From NCBI GenBank assembly GCA_015075635.1, contig JABTUA010000001.1, positions 744,001-808,000 of the forward strand: a stretch of 64,000 bases of DNA. The letters run 5' to 3'. Positions 1 to 8,672 of the stretch are shown here, in pieces (the stretch's first letter is position 1; every line of letters starts with the position of its first letter). A program made the translations under genes and the position numbers. The notes beneath the pieces are model-generated. The model was not told the origin of the DNA. It ran no database searches and saw only the letters and a program-made list of their open reading frames with translations. The stretch comes from Polyangiaceae bacterium (GTDB taxonomy: Bacteria; Myxococcota_A; Polyangia; Polyangiales; Polyangiaceae).

Positions 1-255
1 ACCGAGAAGACCGACTCGGCGGTGAATGCGGTGCCGGTCGAATGCCCCGCGGCACCTCAGAGCGCGCCTCCCAGCGGAGCGTGCATCGGGTCGGGGTCGT
101 GCCTGGTCAGCGTGTACCTGAACTGTCCGGATGGCGGCGCGGGCATGCAGAAGCTCTTCGACTGCGAGTGTACCGGCACGTGGTCATGCCAGCAGACCGG
201 CCAGACGCTCGGATTCTGTGGGGCTCCGCCGCAGGACGCCGGAACGCCGGACTAG
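1..255 (+). CDS. C-terminal part of a Cys-rich secreted protein (5' end outside window)
   Basis: The reading frame is open from base 1 and ends with TAG at 253-255, so the start lies upstream of the window. About 84 residues are visible. They are rich in Cys, Gly and Pro, with two sub-patterns of the form C-x-G-S-G-S-C and C-x-C-x5-C, and end in a Pro/Asp-rich tail. This looks like the end of one of the many disulphide-rich surface lipoproteins of myxobacteria. Only the tail can be seen and no function can be assigned. Its stop codon interlocks with the stop of the convergent PhaC gene in a shared CTAG (252-255). Confidence 0.6.
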   Translation, partial: TEKTDSAVNAVPVECPAAPQSAPPSGACIGSGSCLVSVYLNCPDGGAGMQKLFDCECTGTWSCQQTGQTLGFCGAPPQDAGTPD

Positions 256-1258
256 TCAGCTCGCTCCTCCCAGAACTTCGCCATCGCCGGCCACAGGCTC
301 TGCGCGGCCTTCTTCGACACCACCGCGCCCACGTGGCCGCCGGGCAGGTGGATGCGGTGCTTGTCGGTCGCGGAGATGCGCTCGAGCAGCACCGCGGCGC
401 TCTGGGGCAGGACGATGTTGTCGTGCTCGAAGGTGACGGCCAGGGTCGGGCAGGTGATGGCCTCGAGCCGCGCGGGCTTGCCCGAGAGCGTGAAGGTCCC
501 CGCGAGCAGCGCGTCCTTCCGGTACAGCTCCTCCACGTAGCGCTCGTAGCAGGCGCCCGGGAACGACACGTTGTCGTTGCCCCAGGTCTCCAGCGCCAGG
601 AAGCCGTTCATGAACTCGTCGTCCCAGAGCTTGTCGGCGGCGTGTACGGCCTTGGAGAGATTGAGGGTGGGCCGGAGCATGTGGAAGGCGGACTGCATCA
701 GCTGCCAGGGCACGTTGCCGGTGCCTGCCACCACGGCCTTCACGTCGAAGCTCGCCGAGCGCGTCCAGGTGCTGAGCAGCCCACCGTCGTGAAAGCCGAT
801 GGGCGCCGCCAGGGCCGTGAGCGAGGCGAAGCGTTCGGGGTAGACCGTGGCGTGGATGGCTGCGAGCGTGCCGCCCAGGCAGTACCCGAGCACGTGAGAG
901 CGCGGCGCCCCGGCGATTTCCGCTGATTTCTTCAGCGCGCGACCCAGGTAGCGATCGCACACGTCGTCGAAGCTGACGTAGCGATCCTCGTCCCCCGGTG
1001 TGCCCCAGTCCAGGCAGAACACGTCGTGACCACGCGCCACGAAGTACTCGACGAAGCTCTTGCCGGGCAGCAGATCGAGCACGTAGTGCCGGTTGATCAG
1101 CGAAGGCACCAGCACGAGCGGCGTCGCGAACGCGCGGCCCTCCGCCCGCGGCCGGTAGCGCAAGAGGCGCCACTTGTTCTCCGTGAACACGACGTCCGCC
1201 GGGGTCTGCCCCACGGCGGGCGCCTTCCGCCCCAGGAGTGAGCCGAGCGCCTGGAACA

Positions 1259-1259
<1 letters not shown>
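252..1259 (-). CDS. phaC: PhaC-type polyhydroxyalkanoate synthase (class III-like)
   Basis: A 335-aa alpha/beta-hydrolase-fold protein with the PHA synthase signature: a lipase-like box G-Y-C-L-G-G with nucleophile Cys127, a VPSLINRHYVLDL strand, DWGTPGDEDR, Asp280 and a GGH motif with His309. The Cys-Asp spacing (153) and Asp-His spacing (29) equal those of the class III PhaC of Allochromatium (C149, D302, H331), and the length is close to that short class. It should polymerise hydroxyacyl-CoA into polyester with a PhaE-like partner; a short candidate is encoded two genes upstream (3003-3287). The ATG overlaps the stop of the acyl-CoA ligase in TGATG, so translation is probably coupled. It is the last gene of a seven-gene operon. 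A second PhaC lies at 8673-9635. Substrate length cannot be read from the sequence. Confidence 0.85.
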
Positions 1260-2995
<1,736 letters not shown>

Positions 2996-3002
2996 GGTTG
3001 GC

Positions 3003-3287
3003 TCACTTCTCCGCGCCGGCCAGGCGCTCTTCCAGATCCAGCAGCTTGCTCTCCAGCTGGTTCAGCTTGTGCAGGGTGCGCTCCTGGTCCCGCTTCGTGG
3101 GCAGCCCGAGCCCGCCCCACCAGTTTGCGGCCAGCTCGTCGCTCTTGGCCTTGGCCTTCATCATGGCGCTCAGCCATGCCCCCGCCGGCTCGAGCATCAG
3201 CGGGCTCTTCAGCACCTGCTCCATGTACTGTGCGGTGGCGTTTTCCCAGGCGTTGAAGAACTTCTTGTATTGATCCCAGGCGTTCAT
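3003..3287 (-). CDS. short PhaE-like / phasin-like PHA synthase partner
   Basis: A 94-aa, mostly helical protein that begins with an aromatic amphipathic stretch ([19 protein letters not shown]). It ends with a leucine-rich coiled coil preceded by [15 protein letters not shown]. That tail resembles the conserved C-terminal box of the class III/IV synthase subunits PhaE and PhaR, which reads roughly PTRxExDxLHxRxxxLE. Normal PhaE is about three times longer, so this is a reduced version or a phasin with the same box. A good AGGAG ribosome site lies about 10 nt before the ATG. It is co-transcribed with the ligase and phaC. Role as synthase activator or granule protein is inferred from the motif and context. 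Confidence 0.6.
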   Translation of the reverse strand: MNAWDQYKKFFNAWENATAQYMEQVLKSPLMLEPAGAWLSAMMKAKAKSDELAANWWGGLGLPTKRDQERTLHKLNQLESKLLDLEERLAGAEK

Positions 3288-3305
3288 TTTCGCTGTCTCC
3301 TGCGG

Positions 3306-4145
3306 CTAAAAGCCGATTCTTCTGAGCTCTTTGGCCACGCTGAAATCCGCCTCGGGCTCGTCGGCGAGGCTGGTGGCGCGCACCACCTCGGCGAAGCACT
3401 CGAAGAAGAACGAGACCTGCCGGCGCGAGGTGCTCGCGCCCACGGCCGGCGCGACCGTCACCTTGGTCCGCACGCGATGCGCTTGCGTGAAGGCCAGGGC
3501 CGAGAGCACCACCTCGCCCACGCCGTTCGCCGAGACCTCGTAGGTGTCTTTGCCGGCGTAGGGCAAGCCGCGCAGCGTGCCGTTCTTGATGCTGCCGGCG
3601 GACACGTAGCTGCTTCCCGGCTCGATGGGGAAGCGCAACAGCTCGACCGGCGCGTCGTAGATCAGGAGCGTCTTGCCCTCCGGGGGTGCTTCGTCCCGCG
3701 AGGCCACGCCCAGCAGCCAGAGCGCCTTGTCGTCGTGCCGCAGCACGTTCTCGACGCTGCCGGCGGCGTCGAACGGGGTGACGAAGGCGTCCGGCGCGAA
3801 GGAGCTCTGGTACCACTTGCCGGAGATGCCCGTGGGCGCCACCTTCGCCAGCTGGTCGTCCGCGAAATCGGTGGCAAAATCCCAGCGAAACCGGCCGCCA
3901 CCCAGGTCCACGCCGACCAGGTCCACGCTGCGCTCCACGTCCGCCGGCGACACCAGGTACGACACCTGCGCGCCGATCGCCGGCTGCGCTTCGTTCGCGT
4001 CGATGCGCCCGTCCAGGTTCGGCACGCAGGACAGCGGCGTGGGCTCGGCACCCTGGTACTCCGAGTAGCTCGGCGGCTGGGTCTTGTTGTCGCTGCACGC
4101 CGTGGCGAGGAGCGCGAGCAGAGCGAGTGAGAGAAGACGCGCCAT
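3306..4145 (-). CDS. lipoprotein, paralogue of the operon's first gene product
   Basis: A 279-aa lipoprotein with signal LLALLATAC (lipobox A-T-A-C). The mature part starts with a short hydrophilic linker followed by C-V-P-N-x-D-G-x-I-D-x-x-E and ends in ELRRIGF. The lipoprotein at 6680-7654 shows the same frame: C-A-P-N-x-D-G-x-L-D-x-x-E at its domain start, internal FP(I/L)xxG and FF(F)xxECF-like stretches, and ELRRLAP at the end. The two therefore form a paralogous pair inside one operon, on either side of the hydrolase and the barrel. I do not recognise the domain. The ELxR endings and paired Cys suggest a compact, disulphide-closed beta domain on the outer membrane. It lies 7 nt downstream of the barrel gene. 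Confidence 0.8.
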   Translation of the reverse strand: MARLLSLALLALLATACSDNKTQPPSYSEYQGAEPTPLSCVPNLDGRIDANEAQPAIGAQVSYLVSPADVERSVDLVGVDLGGGRFRWDFATDFADDQLAKVAPTGISGKWYQSSFAPDAFVTPFDAAGSVENVLRHDDKALWLLGVASRDEAPPEGKTLLIYDAPVELLRFPIEPGSSYVSAGSIKNGTLRGLPYAGKDTYEVSANGVGEVVLSALAFTQAHRVRTKVTVAPAVGASTSRRQVSFFFECFAEVVRATSLADEPEADFSVAKELRRIGF

Positions 4146-4152
4146 GGATACC

Positions 4153-5712
4153 TCAGAAGGTGAACGCGGCGCTCAGCCGCCAGAGCTGGGCGGGCTTGGC
4201 TTTCAGCCCCAGACCCGGGTTGTCGAGCCCCGCCAGCGGGATCAGCGTGGCCTGCTCCAGCGCGAGCACGAAGCCGTCGCGGCTCTCGTAGCTCAGGGTG
4301 GGATCCACCTCCACGCCCAGCGGCCGGCGTCCGCCGGGCGCCGACTCCGGGTTGACCGCCCACGACCAGACCGCCGCGGCGGAGGCGCGCAGGCGCCCGC
4401 TCGCGAAGCGGAACAGGTCGCCCGCGACGTGCGGCCGGAGGTACACCGCGTCGGTCACGGTGCCGATGATCTCGCGAAAAAGGATGCGATCCACGCGGAA
4501 GTCCGGGTGGAATCGGAAATTGTTCACGCTCGAATCGGAGGGCGGGCGGGCCTGCGGTCCGTCCAGATCGCCGGGCACCGGCGCCGGGCGGTTCACCCCG
4601 GGAAAGGCCCCGAAGCCCGGCGCGGAATCACCGCTGGCGTAGCCGGCGTCGAAGCCCAGCCGGTAGCTGTCGTCCGCGTCTCCGGCCTCACTCTCGAACG
4701 CGGCACCGAGCTGCTTGCTGGTGGCCGGATCGCGCAGCAGCACGCCGGGCACCAGCGACGGCTGCTCGACGCGCGCCGTCAGGTACGCGACCTCCGCCTC
4801 GACGCGATAGCCGCGACCGCTCAGACGCGTCCACAGATCCGCCGCGGTCGCGGTGTAGCCCCGCGACATCACCTGACGGTTGTCGACGGTCACGGGCTGC
4901 GCGACCGGCAGGTAGGTCGCCGGCACGTCGTCCTTCTGCCAGCGGTGCGAGGCGTAGGCGCCGTACTCCAGCGTGTGCTTGCCCGCCTTCGCGCGCCGCG
5001 CCCGCGCCGCGTCGGTGCGCGAGGAGAGCGCCGCGAAGGTCAGCGTGTGCACCGCGGCGCTCGGCGCGAAGTCGATGGAGCGGCGTCCGCCGCGGTCCGG
5101 CACGAACGGTCCGGTCGCCGAGAAATCGTAGGCAACGGCCCAATAATGGCCGAGAATTGGGGTCACGAAGGCGATGCGATCGGCGGCGTCGCCGCTGTCG
5201 CAGTCCAGGCAATCGCCGGAGTTGGTGAGGATGCCGAGGCCCCAGTGGCTGCCCATGCGACCGATGGCCAGCGCCCCGACGGGCGTGAGCGCCTCGCCCC
5301 AGACGCGCTTCACCGTGATGGTCTCACCTTCCGTGCGCTGGCTGCCGCTGGCGGCGGGAATGCCCTCCGGCGCGCTCCCGAGCGCGACGTTGTCCAGGGC
5401 GTCGAGCCGCGCCTTCACCGCCATCATGCCGCCGGGCGCGTAGATGGCCAGATCCGTGCGCAGGCGCATGTCGGCGCGAGTCAACGTCTGCCCGCTGCGG
5501 CTGCCGAGCGGCACCGGGTACAGGAGCTGGCCCGAGGGCGTCGGGCCGCGATCGAGGTCCAGGTTGTAAAGCGCATCGCCGCGCACGCGGAAGTAGCCGT
5601 CCAGGCGCACGTCCTCGGCGGGCTTCGCGCCGAGGTCCCGCGCGTGGTCGGCGAAGCCGGTCGCTCCGGCGGGAGCGCTGGCGAGCACGAGCGCGAGCGC
5701 GAGGCGCTTCAC
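4153..5712 (-). CDS. outer-membrane beta-barrel protein (TIGR04551-like)
   Basis: A 519-aa protein with a cleavable signal (LALALVLASAPAGATG) followed by many alternating amphipathic strands (for example DGYFRVRGDALYNLDLDRG and YRVEAEVAYLTARV). The last residues form a strand ending in Phe (LSAAFTF), typical of barrels inserted by BamA. It also contains GDCLDCDSGDAADRI, which resembles the deltaproteobacterial TIGR04551 family; that assignment is from memory. It starts with GTG overlapping the hydrolase stop as GTGA. An outer-membrane porin or lipid channel inside a PHA synthesis operon is unusual. It may move polymer precursors or breakdown products across the outer membrane, but that is inference. 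Confidence 0.7.
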   Translation of the reverse strand: MKRLALALVLASAPAGATGFADHARDLGAKPAEDVRLDGYFRVRGDALYNLDLDRGPTPSGQLLYPVPLGSRSGQTLTRADMRLRTDLAIYAPGGMMAVKARLDALDNVALGSAPEGIPAASGSQRTEGETITVKRVWGEALTPVGALAIGRMGSHWGLGILTNSGDCLDCDSGDAADRIAFVTPILGHYWAVAYDFSATGPFVPDRGGRRSIDFAPSAAVHTLTFAALSSRTDAARARRAKAGKHTLEYGAYASHRWQKDDVPATYLPVAQPVTVDNRQVMSRGYTATAADLWTRLSGRGYRVEAEVAYLTARVEQPSLVPGVLLRDPATSKQLGAAFESEAGDADDSYRLGFDAGYASGDSAPGFGAFPGVNRPAPVPGDLDGPQARPPSDSSVNNFRFHPDFRVDRILFREIIGTVTDAVYLRPHVAGDLFRFASGRLRASAAAVWSWAVNPESAPGGRRPLGVEVDPTLSYESRDGFVLALEQATLIPLAGLDNPGLGLKAKPAQLWRLSAAFTF

Positions 5713-6683
5713 GTTGCCTCCGGCTCGGGGGCGGGTGCGGGCTGTGGCGCGGGGGCGGGGGCGGGGGCGGGGGCGGGGGCGGGGGCGGGCTTGGGCGCGG
5801 GCGGATCCCGCAGGAATTCAGCCAGATCCCGCGAGGACTCCCGGGCGGCTTCGAGCATGGGGAAGTGCCCGCAGCGGCCGTAGACGCGGAGCTTCGCGTC
5901 GGGCAGCTCGCGCAGGAGGCGCTCGCCGATCTCGATTGGCGTCACGCGGTCCTCGCGTCCCCAGAGCAGGAGCACCGGCTGCTTGATTTCGCGATAGCGC
6001 GCCTCGACCTCCGCGAAGCGCTGGCCCCGCGTCGCCGCCAGCGCCGCCGCCGTGGTTCCAGGCCGCTCGAGCGCGCGCTCCACGTCCTCGACCAGGCGCT
6101 CGCTCACGTTGCGCTCGTCGAAGAACGCCTGCGAGATCTTCTCGTCGGAGCGCTCGGCGTAGAAGGCGCCAAACAGCGCCTCGCCGACGCCGCCGGCGCG
6201 CGCCCAGTGGAAGGTCGTGGGCAGCTGCTCCTCGTAGACCCAGGCGTCGTAGAGCGCGAGGCGCTCGACCCGCTCGGGGCGGAGCAGCGCCATCTGGAGC
6301 GCGACCGAGGCGCCCCAGGAGTGCGCCACGAGCGCCGCCCGCTTCACGCCCCGGGCGTCGAGCAGCGCGAACACCAGCTCGGCCTGGGCCCGCGGCGAAT
6401 AGTCGCCCGGCGGCCGATCCGTCCAGCCGAAGCCCTTCAGATCCAGGGAAATCACCCGGTGATCGGCCAAGAGCGCGGGCCGCACCGTCTCCCAGGTCTC
6501 GAGCGACGAGGCGAAGCCGTGCAGCAGCACCACCGCCGAGCCCTGGCCTTCGTCCTGGTAGCGCACGCGGGCGCCGGCCACGTTCGCGTAGCTCGCCTTG
6601 GGCTCGCCGGGCATGGGCCCGGAGTGGAACGCGGGCGCGCACGCGAGCGGCAAGAGTGCCACGGCGAGCGCCCACGGCTTCAC
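5709..6683 (-). CDS. alpha/beta-hydrolase (lipase/esterase/depolymerase-like), exported
   Basis: A 324-aa protein with a signal-like N-terminus ending PLACAP (a weak lipobox) and a classic hydrolase core. The core has the oxyanion-loop LLHGFASSLETW, the nucleophile elbow A-H-S-W-G-A, an acid in LLLWGREDRVTP, and a C-terminal G-R-C-G-H-F-P with the catalytic His. The last about 30 residues are a Pro-Ala repeat encoded by the G5C tract at 5751-5789. The fold fits esterases that cleave short acyl or hydroxyacyl esters, and an extracellular or periplasmic location is likely. GTG start and GTGA overlaps on both sides place it firmly in the operon. Whether the substrate is PHA oligomer, lipid or homoserine lactone is not visible. 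Confidence 0.8.
   Translation of the reverse strand: MKPWALAVALLPLACAPAFHSGPMPGEPKASYANVAGARVRYQDEGQGSAVVLLHGFASSLETWETVRPALLADHRVISLDLKGFGWTDRPPGDYSPRAQAELVFALLDARGVKRAALVAHSWGASVALQMALLRPERVERLALYDAWVYEEQLPTTFHWARAGGVGEALFGAFYAERSDEKISQAFFDERNVSERLVEDVERALERPGTTAAALAATRGQRFAEVEARYREIKQPVLLLWGREDRVTPIEIGERLLRELPDAKLRVYGRCGHFPMLEAARESSRDLAEFLRDPPAPKPAPAPAPAPAPAPAPQPAPAPEPEAT
5751..5789. repeat. (GGGGGC)6 tract inside the hydrolase 3' end
   Basis: Six perfect GGGGGC hexamers plus a GGG run lie on the + strand. On the coding (-) strand they spell alternating Ala and Pro codons at the C-terminus of the hydrolase. Closely spaced G5 runs can form a G-quadruplex on the + strand, and the unit is prone to slippage. 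The tract ends about 40 bases before the GTG of the barrel gene. Confidence 0.85.
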
Positions 6684-7654
6684 GGCGCGAGCCTCCGGAG
6701 CTCGGCCGCCTCGCTCACCTCGGTGGTGCTGACGTTGTCCTTGGCGACCAGGCTGGCGACGGTGCCGAAGCACTCCGAGCCGAACAGGAACGAGCGCACC
6801 ACGGTGGTCACCAGGCCGACCTTGCGCGTCAGCACCACGCGCGTGCGCAGCACCGGGAACTCGCCGAACGGCGCCTTCAGGGTGCCGTGGGCGTCCACGC
6901 TGCTCGCGTACTCCTCGGTGTAATTGGCCAGGACACCCTGGGCGAAGCCGCTCACGGTGCTGGCGGTGGACCAGGTCTTGCCCTCTTTCAGCGGGAAATC
7001 CAGCACCACGACCGGCGGCGCGTAGCTGAGCTCGGTCTTGGTCAGGCCGTCGCTGGGCGACACCACGCCGCGCAGCAAGAGCGAGGTCGCCGCGATCTCG
7101 AACACGCCGAGCAGATCGCTCGACTCCGCGAGCCGGGCCGCGTAGCTCGCGCCAGGGAACTTCGCCGCGAACCACTTGCCGTCGAGCTTCTGCGTCTCGA
7201 CCAGCACCAGGTGGTCGCCGGAGAGTGCGCCGCTGAAGTCCCAGCTGCGGCTGCCGTCGCCCTGCGCCACGCCGGCGCTCGCCACCGGCGCCGGGCCGGA
7301 GACCAGGAACTTCGCGTTCAAGCCGGCCGCCAGCGGGGTCTCGCTCTTGTCGAGCACGCCGTCGTGGTTGGGCGCGCAGAAGCCGCCGCCGGAGCCGCCG
7401 CTCGGGCTGCCCGCGCTGCCGCCGCTGCCGGCAACGCCGCCCGTCCCGGCCGCGCCGCCACTGGGCGCGCCCGCCGCTCCCGCAGCGCCGCCGGCCGCCG
7501 GCACGCAGCGGCCGGCGTTGCAGGCGCCGGAGACGCAATCCGAGCCTCGCTCGCACTCGTCCGCGTTCTCGGACGCGGCGTTGCAGCCGAAGATCCCCAG
7601 CAGGAGCAGCAGCGGCAGCTTCTTGTTGCACTGCACCATGATCGACCTGCGCAT
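6680..7654 (-). CDS. lipoprotein with Gly/Ala-rich linker, first gene of the PHA/envelope operon
   Basis: A 324-aa lipoprotein with signal KKLPLLLLLGIFGC (lipobox I-F-G-C). A small Cys cluster follows (C-x6-C-x4-C-x4-C), then about 45 residues of Gly/Ala/Ser linker, and then a domain that begins C-A-P-N-H-D-G-V-L-D and ends ELRRLAP. That domain is shared with the product of 3306-4145. I chose the ATG at 7654 because a GGAG sits 6 nt before it; an ATG at 7672 and another at 7639 are possible. The linker would hold the domain away from the outer membrane. Function is unknown. The gene is divergent from phaR with about 100 bp between starts. Confidence 0.75.
   Translation of the reverse strand: MRRSIMVQCNKKLPLLLLLGIFGCNAASENADECERGSDCVSGACNAGRCVPAAGGAAGAAGAPSGGAAGTGGVAGSGGSAGSPSGGSGGGFCAPNHDGVLDKSETPLAAGLNAKFLVSGPAPVASAGVAQGDGSRSWDFSGALSGDHLVLVETQKLDGKWFAAKFPGASYAARLAESSDLLGVFEIAATSLLLRGVVSPSDGLTKTELSYAPPVVVLDFPLKEGKTWSTASTVSGFAQGVLANYTEEYASSVDAHGTLKAPFGEFPVLRTRVVLTRKVGLVTTVVRSFLFGSECFGTVASLVAKDNVSTTEVSEAAELRRLAP
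7624..7638. promoter_or_regulatory. weak PhaR-like half-palindrome near the lipoprotein start
   Basis: TGTTGC-N3-GCACCA matches the TGTTGC-N3-GCAACA sites of the phasin promoter at 11 of 12 arm positions. It lies at the 5' end of the divergent lipoprotein gene, partly inside coding sequence, so it may be chance. A looser TGTTGC-N6-GCAATT occurs at 7689-7706. Confidence 0.3.
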
Positions 7655-7742
7655 GGATAGCTCCGGCTCCATGGCTGGTCAAGCCCCATGTTGCAGTGCC
7701 GCAATTTTGCGCTTCCCATGGCGCCCTGGGAGGGCTAGCCTT

Positions 7743-7753
7743 TCGCACTGCGA
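7743..7753. promoter_or_regulatory. small palindrome before phaR (possible autoregulatory site)
   Basis: TCGCA-C-TGCGA is a perfect 5+1+5 palindrome ending one base before the phaR ATG. It overlaps where a ribosome site would be. PhaR proteins usually repress their own gene through GC-rich palindromes of the form TGC-N3-GCA. The site is shorter than the phasin operators, so it is only a candidate. Confidence 0.3.
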
Positions 7754-7754
7754 C

Positions 7755-8291
7755 ATGCCCCTCGTGGTCAAGAAGTACAGCAACCGCCGCCTCTACGACA
7801 CCGAGGAGAGCCGCTACATCACGCTCGAAGAGCTGACCGAACGCATCCGCAAGGGCGCCGACGTGCGGGTGGTGGACGCCAAGAGCGGCGAGGACCTGAC
7901 GCAGGCCACGCTGACGCAGATCATCCTGGAGGGACCGGCCGCGAAGCTTTTGCCGGTACCGCTCCTGACCCAGCTCATCCGCATGCAGGACGACGCGCTG
8001 GGCGAGTTCTTCGGGCGTTATGTCAGCGCCACGCTGGAGATGTACCTGACCGCCAAACAGGGCGCGCAGGCCGTCTCGCCGTACTTCCCGTTCGCCAACA
8101 TGCCGTTCTCGGCGAGCAACGCCTTCGCGCGTCTGTTCTCGCAGCAGGGCAGCTGGGACGCCGCGCCTCCGCCGCCGCCCCCGCCGCGCCGCGAGCCGGA
8201 ACCCCGCGCCGACGCCGACATCGCGAGCCTGCGCCGCGAGCTCGACGAGCTCAAGCGCTCGCTCGAGAAGAAGCCCCGCCGCCGCCGCTGA
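7755..8291 (+). CDS. phaR: PHA accumulation regulator PhaR
   Basis: A 178-aa protein whose first 60 residues match the PHB/PHA accumulation regulator DNA-binding domain: KKYSNRRLYDTEESRYITL, then VRVVDAKSGEDLTQATLTQIILE. A helical central region follows (RYVSATLEMYL), then a Pro-rich linker (eight prolines) and a basic coiled-coil tail ending KKPRRRR. PhaR binds both DNA and PHA granules: when polymer appears it leaves the DNA and phasin is expressed. The tail with Pro linker and Lys/Arg end is longer than in simple PhaR proteins. It is divergent from the PHA/envelope operon and 104 bp upstream of the phasin gene, whose promoter carries two matching palindromes. Confidence 0.9.
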   Translation: MPLVVKKYSNRRLYDTEESRYITLEELTERIRKGADVRVVDAKSGEDLTQATLTQIILEGPAAKLLPVPLLTQLIRMQDDALGEFFGRYVSATLEMYLTAKQGAQAVSPYFPFANMPFSASNAFARLFSQQGSWDAAPPPPPPPRREPEPRADADIASLRRELDELKRSLEKKPRRRR

Positions 8292-8294
8292 TTT

Positions 8295-8309
8295 TGTTGC
8301 TTCGCAACA
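8295..8309. promoter_or_regulatory. candidate PhaR operator O1
   Basis: TGTTGC-TTC-GCAACA, a perfect 6+3+6 palindrome 9 bp upstream of the phasin -35 box. The same arms occur at 8350-8364, 55 bp away. The TGC-N3-GCA core is the form reported for PhaR binding sites in other bacteria. Confidence 0.65.
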
Positions 8310-8317
8310 TTCTCGGC

Positions 8318-8346
8318 TTGACAGGGGCGCAGACGCTGCCTATTGG
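8318..8346 (+). promoter_or_regulatory. phasin promoter
   Basis: TTGACA (8318-8323), 17-bp spacer, TATTGG (8341-8346). The -35 hexamer is a perfect sigma-70 match; the -10 matches 3 of 6. Transcription would begin near 8353, inside the second palindrome, so bound PhaR would block initiation. Confidence 0.6.
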
Positions 8347-8349
8347 TCT

Positions 8350-8364
8350 TGTTGCGCCGCAACA
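8350..8364. promoter_or_regulatory. candidate PhaR operator O2
   Basis: TGTTGC-GCC-GCAACA; the symmetry extends to TTGTTGCG-C-CGCAACAA. It overlaps the predicted phasin transcription start. It has the same arms as O1 at 8295-8309. Confidence 0.65.
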
Positions 8365-8395
8365 AATCTCGGCGCGGAAGGACACCGATACAGCC

Positions 8396-8665
8396 ATGTT
8401 CATGCCCGGATTCAACTCCCCCAACCAGTTCTTCGACCTCTGGACCCGCACCGCCAAGGAGCAGCTCGAGCGCATGGAGCAGCTCGGGGAGCAGCTCGCC
8501 AAGGCCCAGGGCCAGGGCGTGGAGCGCGCGCAGCAGGCCATCGACGAGAGCGCCAAGCTGATGAAGGAGTCGCTCACCTACGGCCTCGCGCTCTCCAACG
8601 AGTGGCGCAAGCTGAACCTGGAGATGGTCAAGAAGACCGGCGAGAGCCTGCGCACGGGGAGCTGA
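8396..8665 (+). CDS. phasin (PHA granule-associated protein)
   Basis: An 89-aa amphipathic helical protein beginning MFMPGFNSPNQFFDLWTRT. Long Gln/Glu/Leu-rich helices follow (EQLERMEQLGEQLAKAQ), with a second segment ESAKLMKESLTYGLALSNEW. This is typical of the small phasins that coat PHA granules. It is expressed from a promoter flanked by two PhaR-like palindromes and followed after 7 nt by the second phaC. It should control granule number and size. The start is the first ATG in frame after the promoter. Confidence 0.75.
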   Translation: MFMPGFNSPNQFFDLWTRTAKEQLERMEQLGEQLAKAQGQGVERAQQAIDESAKLMKESLTYGLALSNEWRKLNLEMVKKTGESLRTGS

Positions 8666-8672
8666 CGAACCG

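Noticed and set aside
7689-7706. TGTTGC-N6-GCAATT as a full PhaR operator.
   Set aside because: Spacing is 6 instead of 3 and the second arm has two mismatches, so it is only mentioned as a weak candidate.
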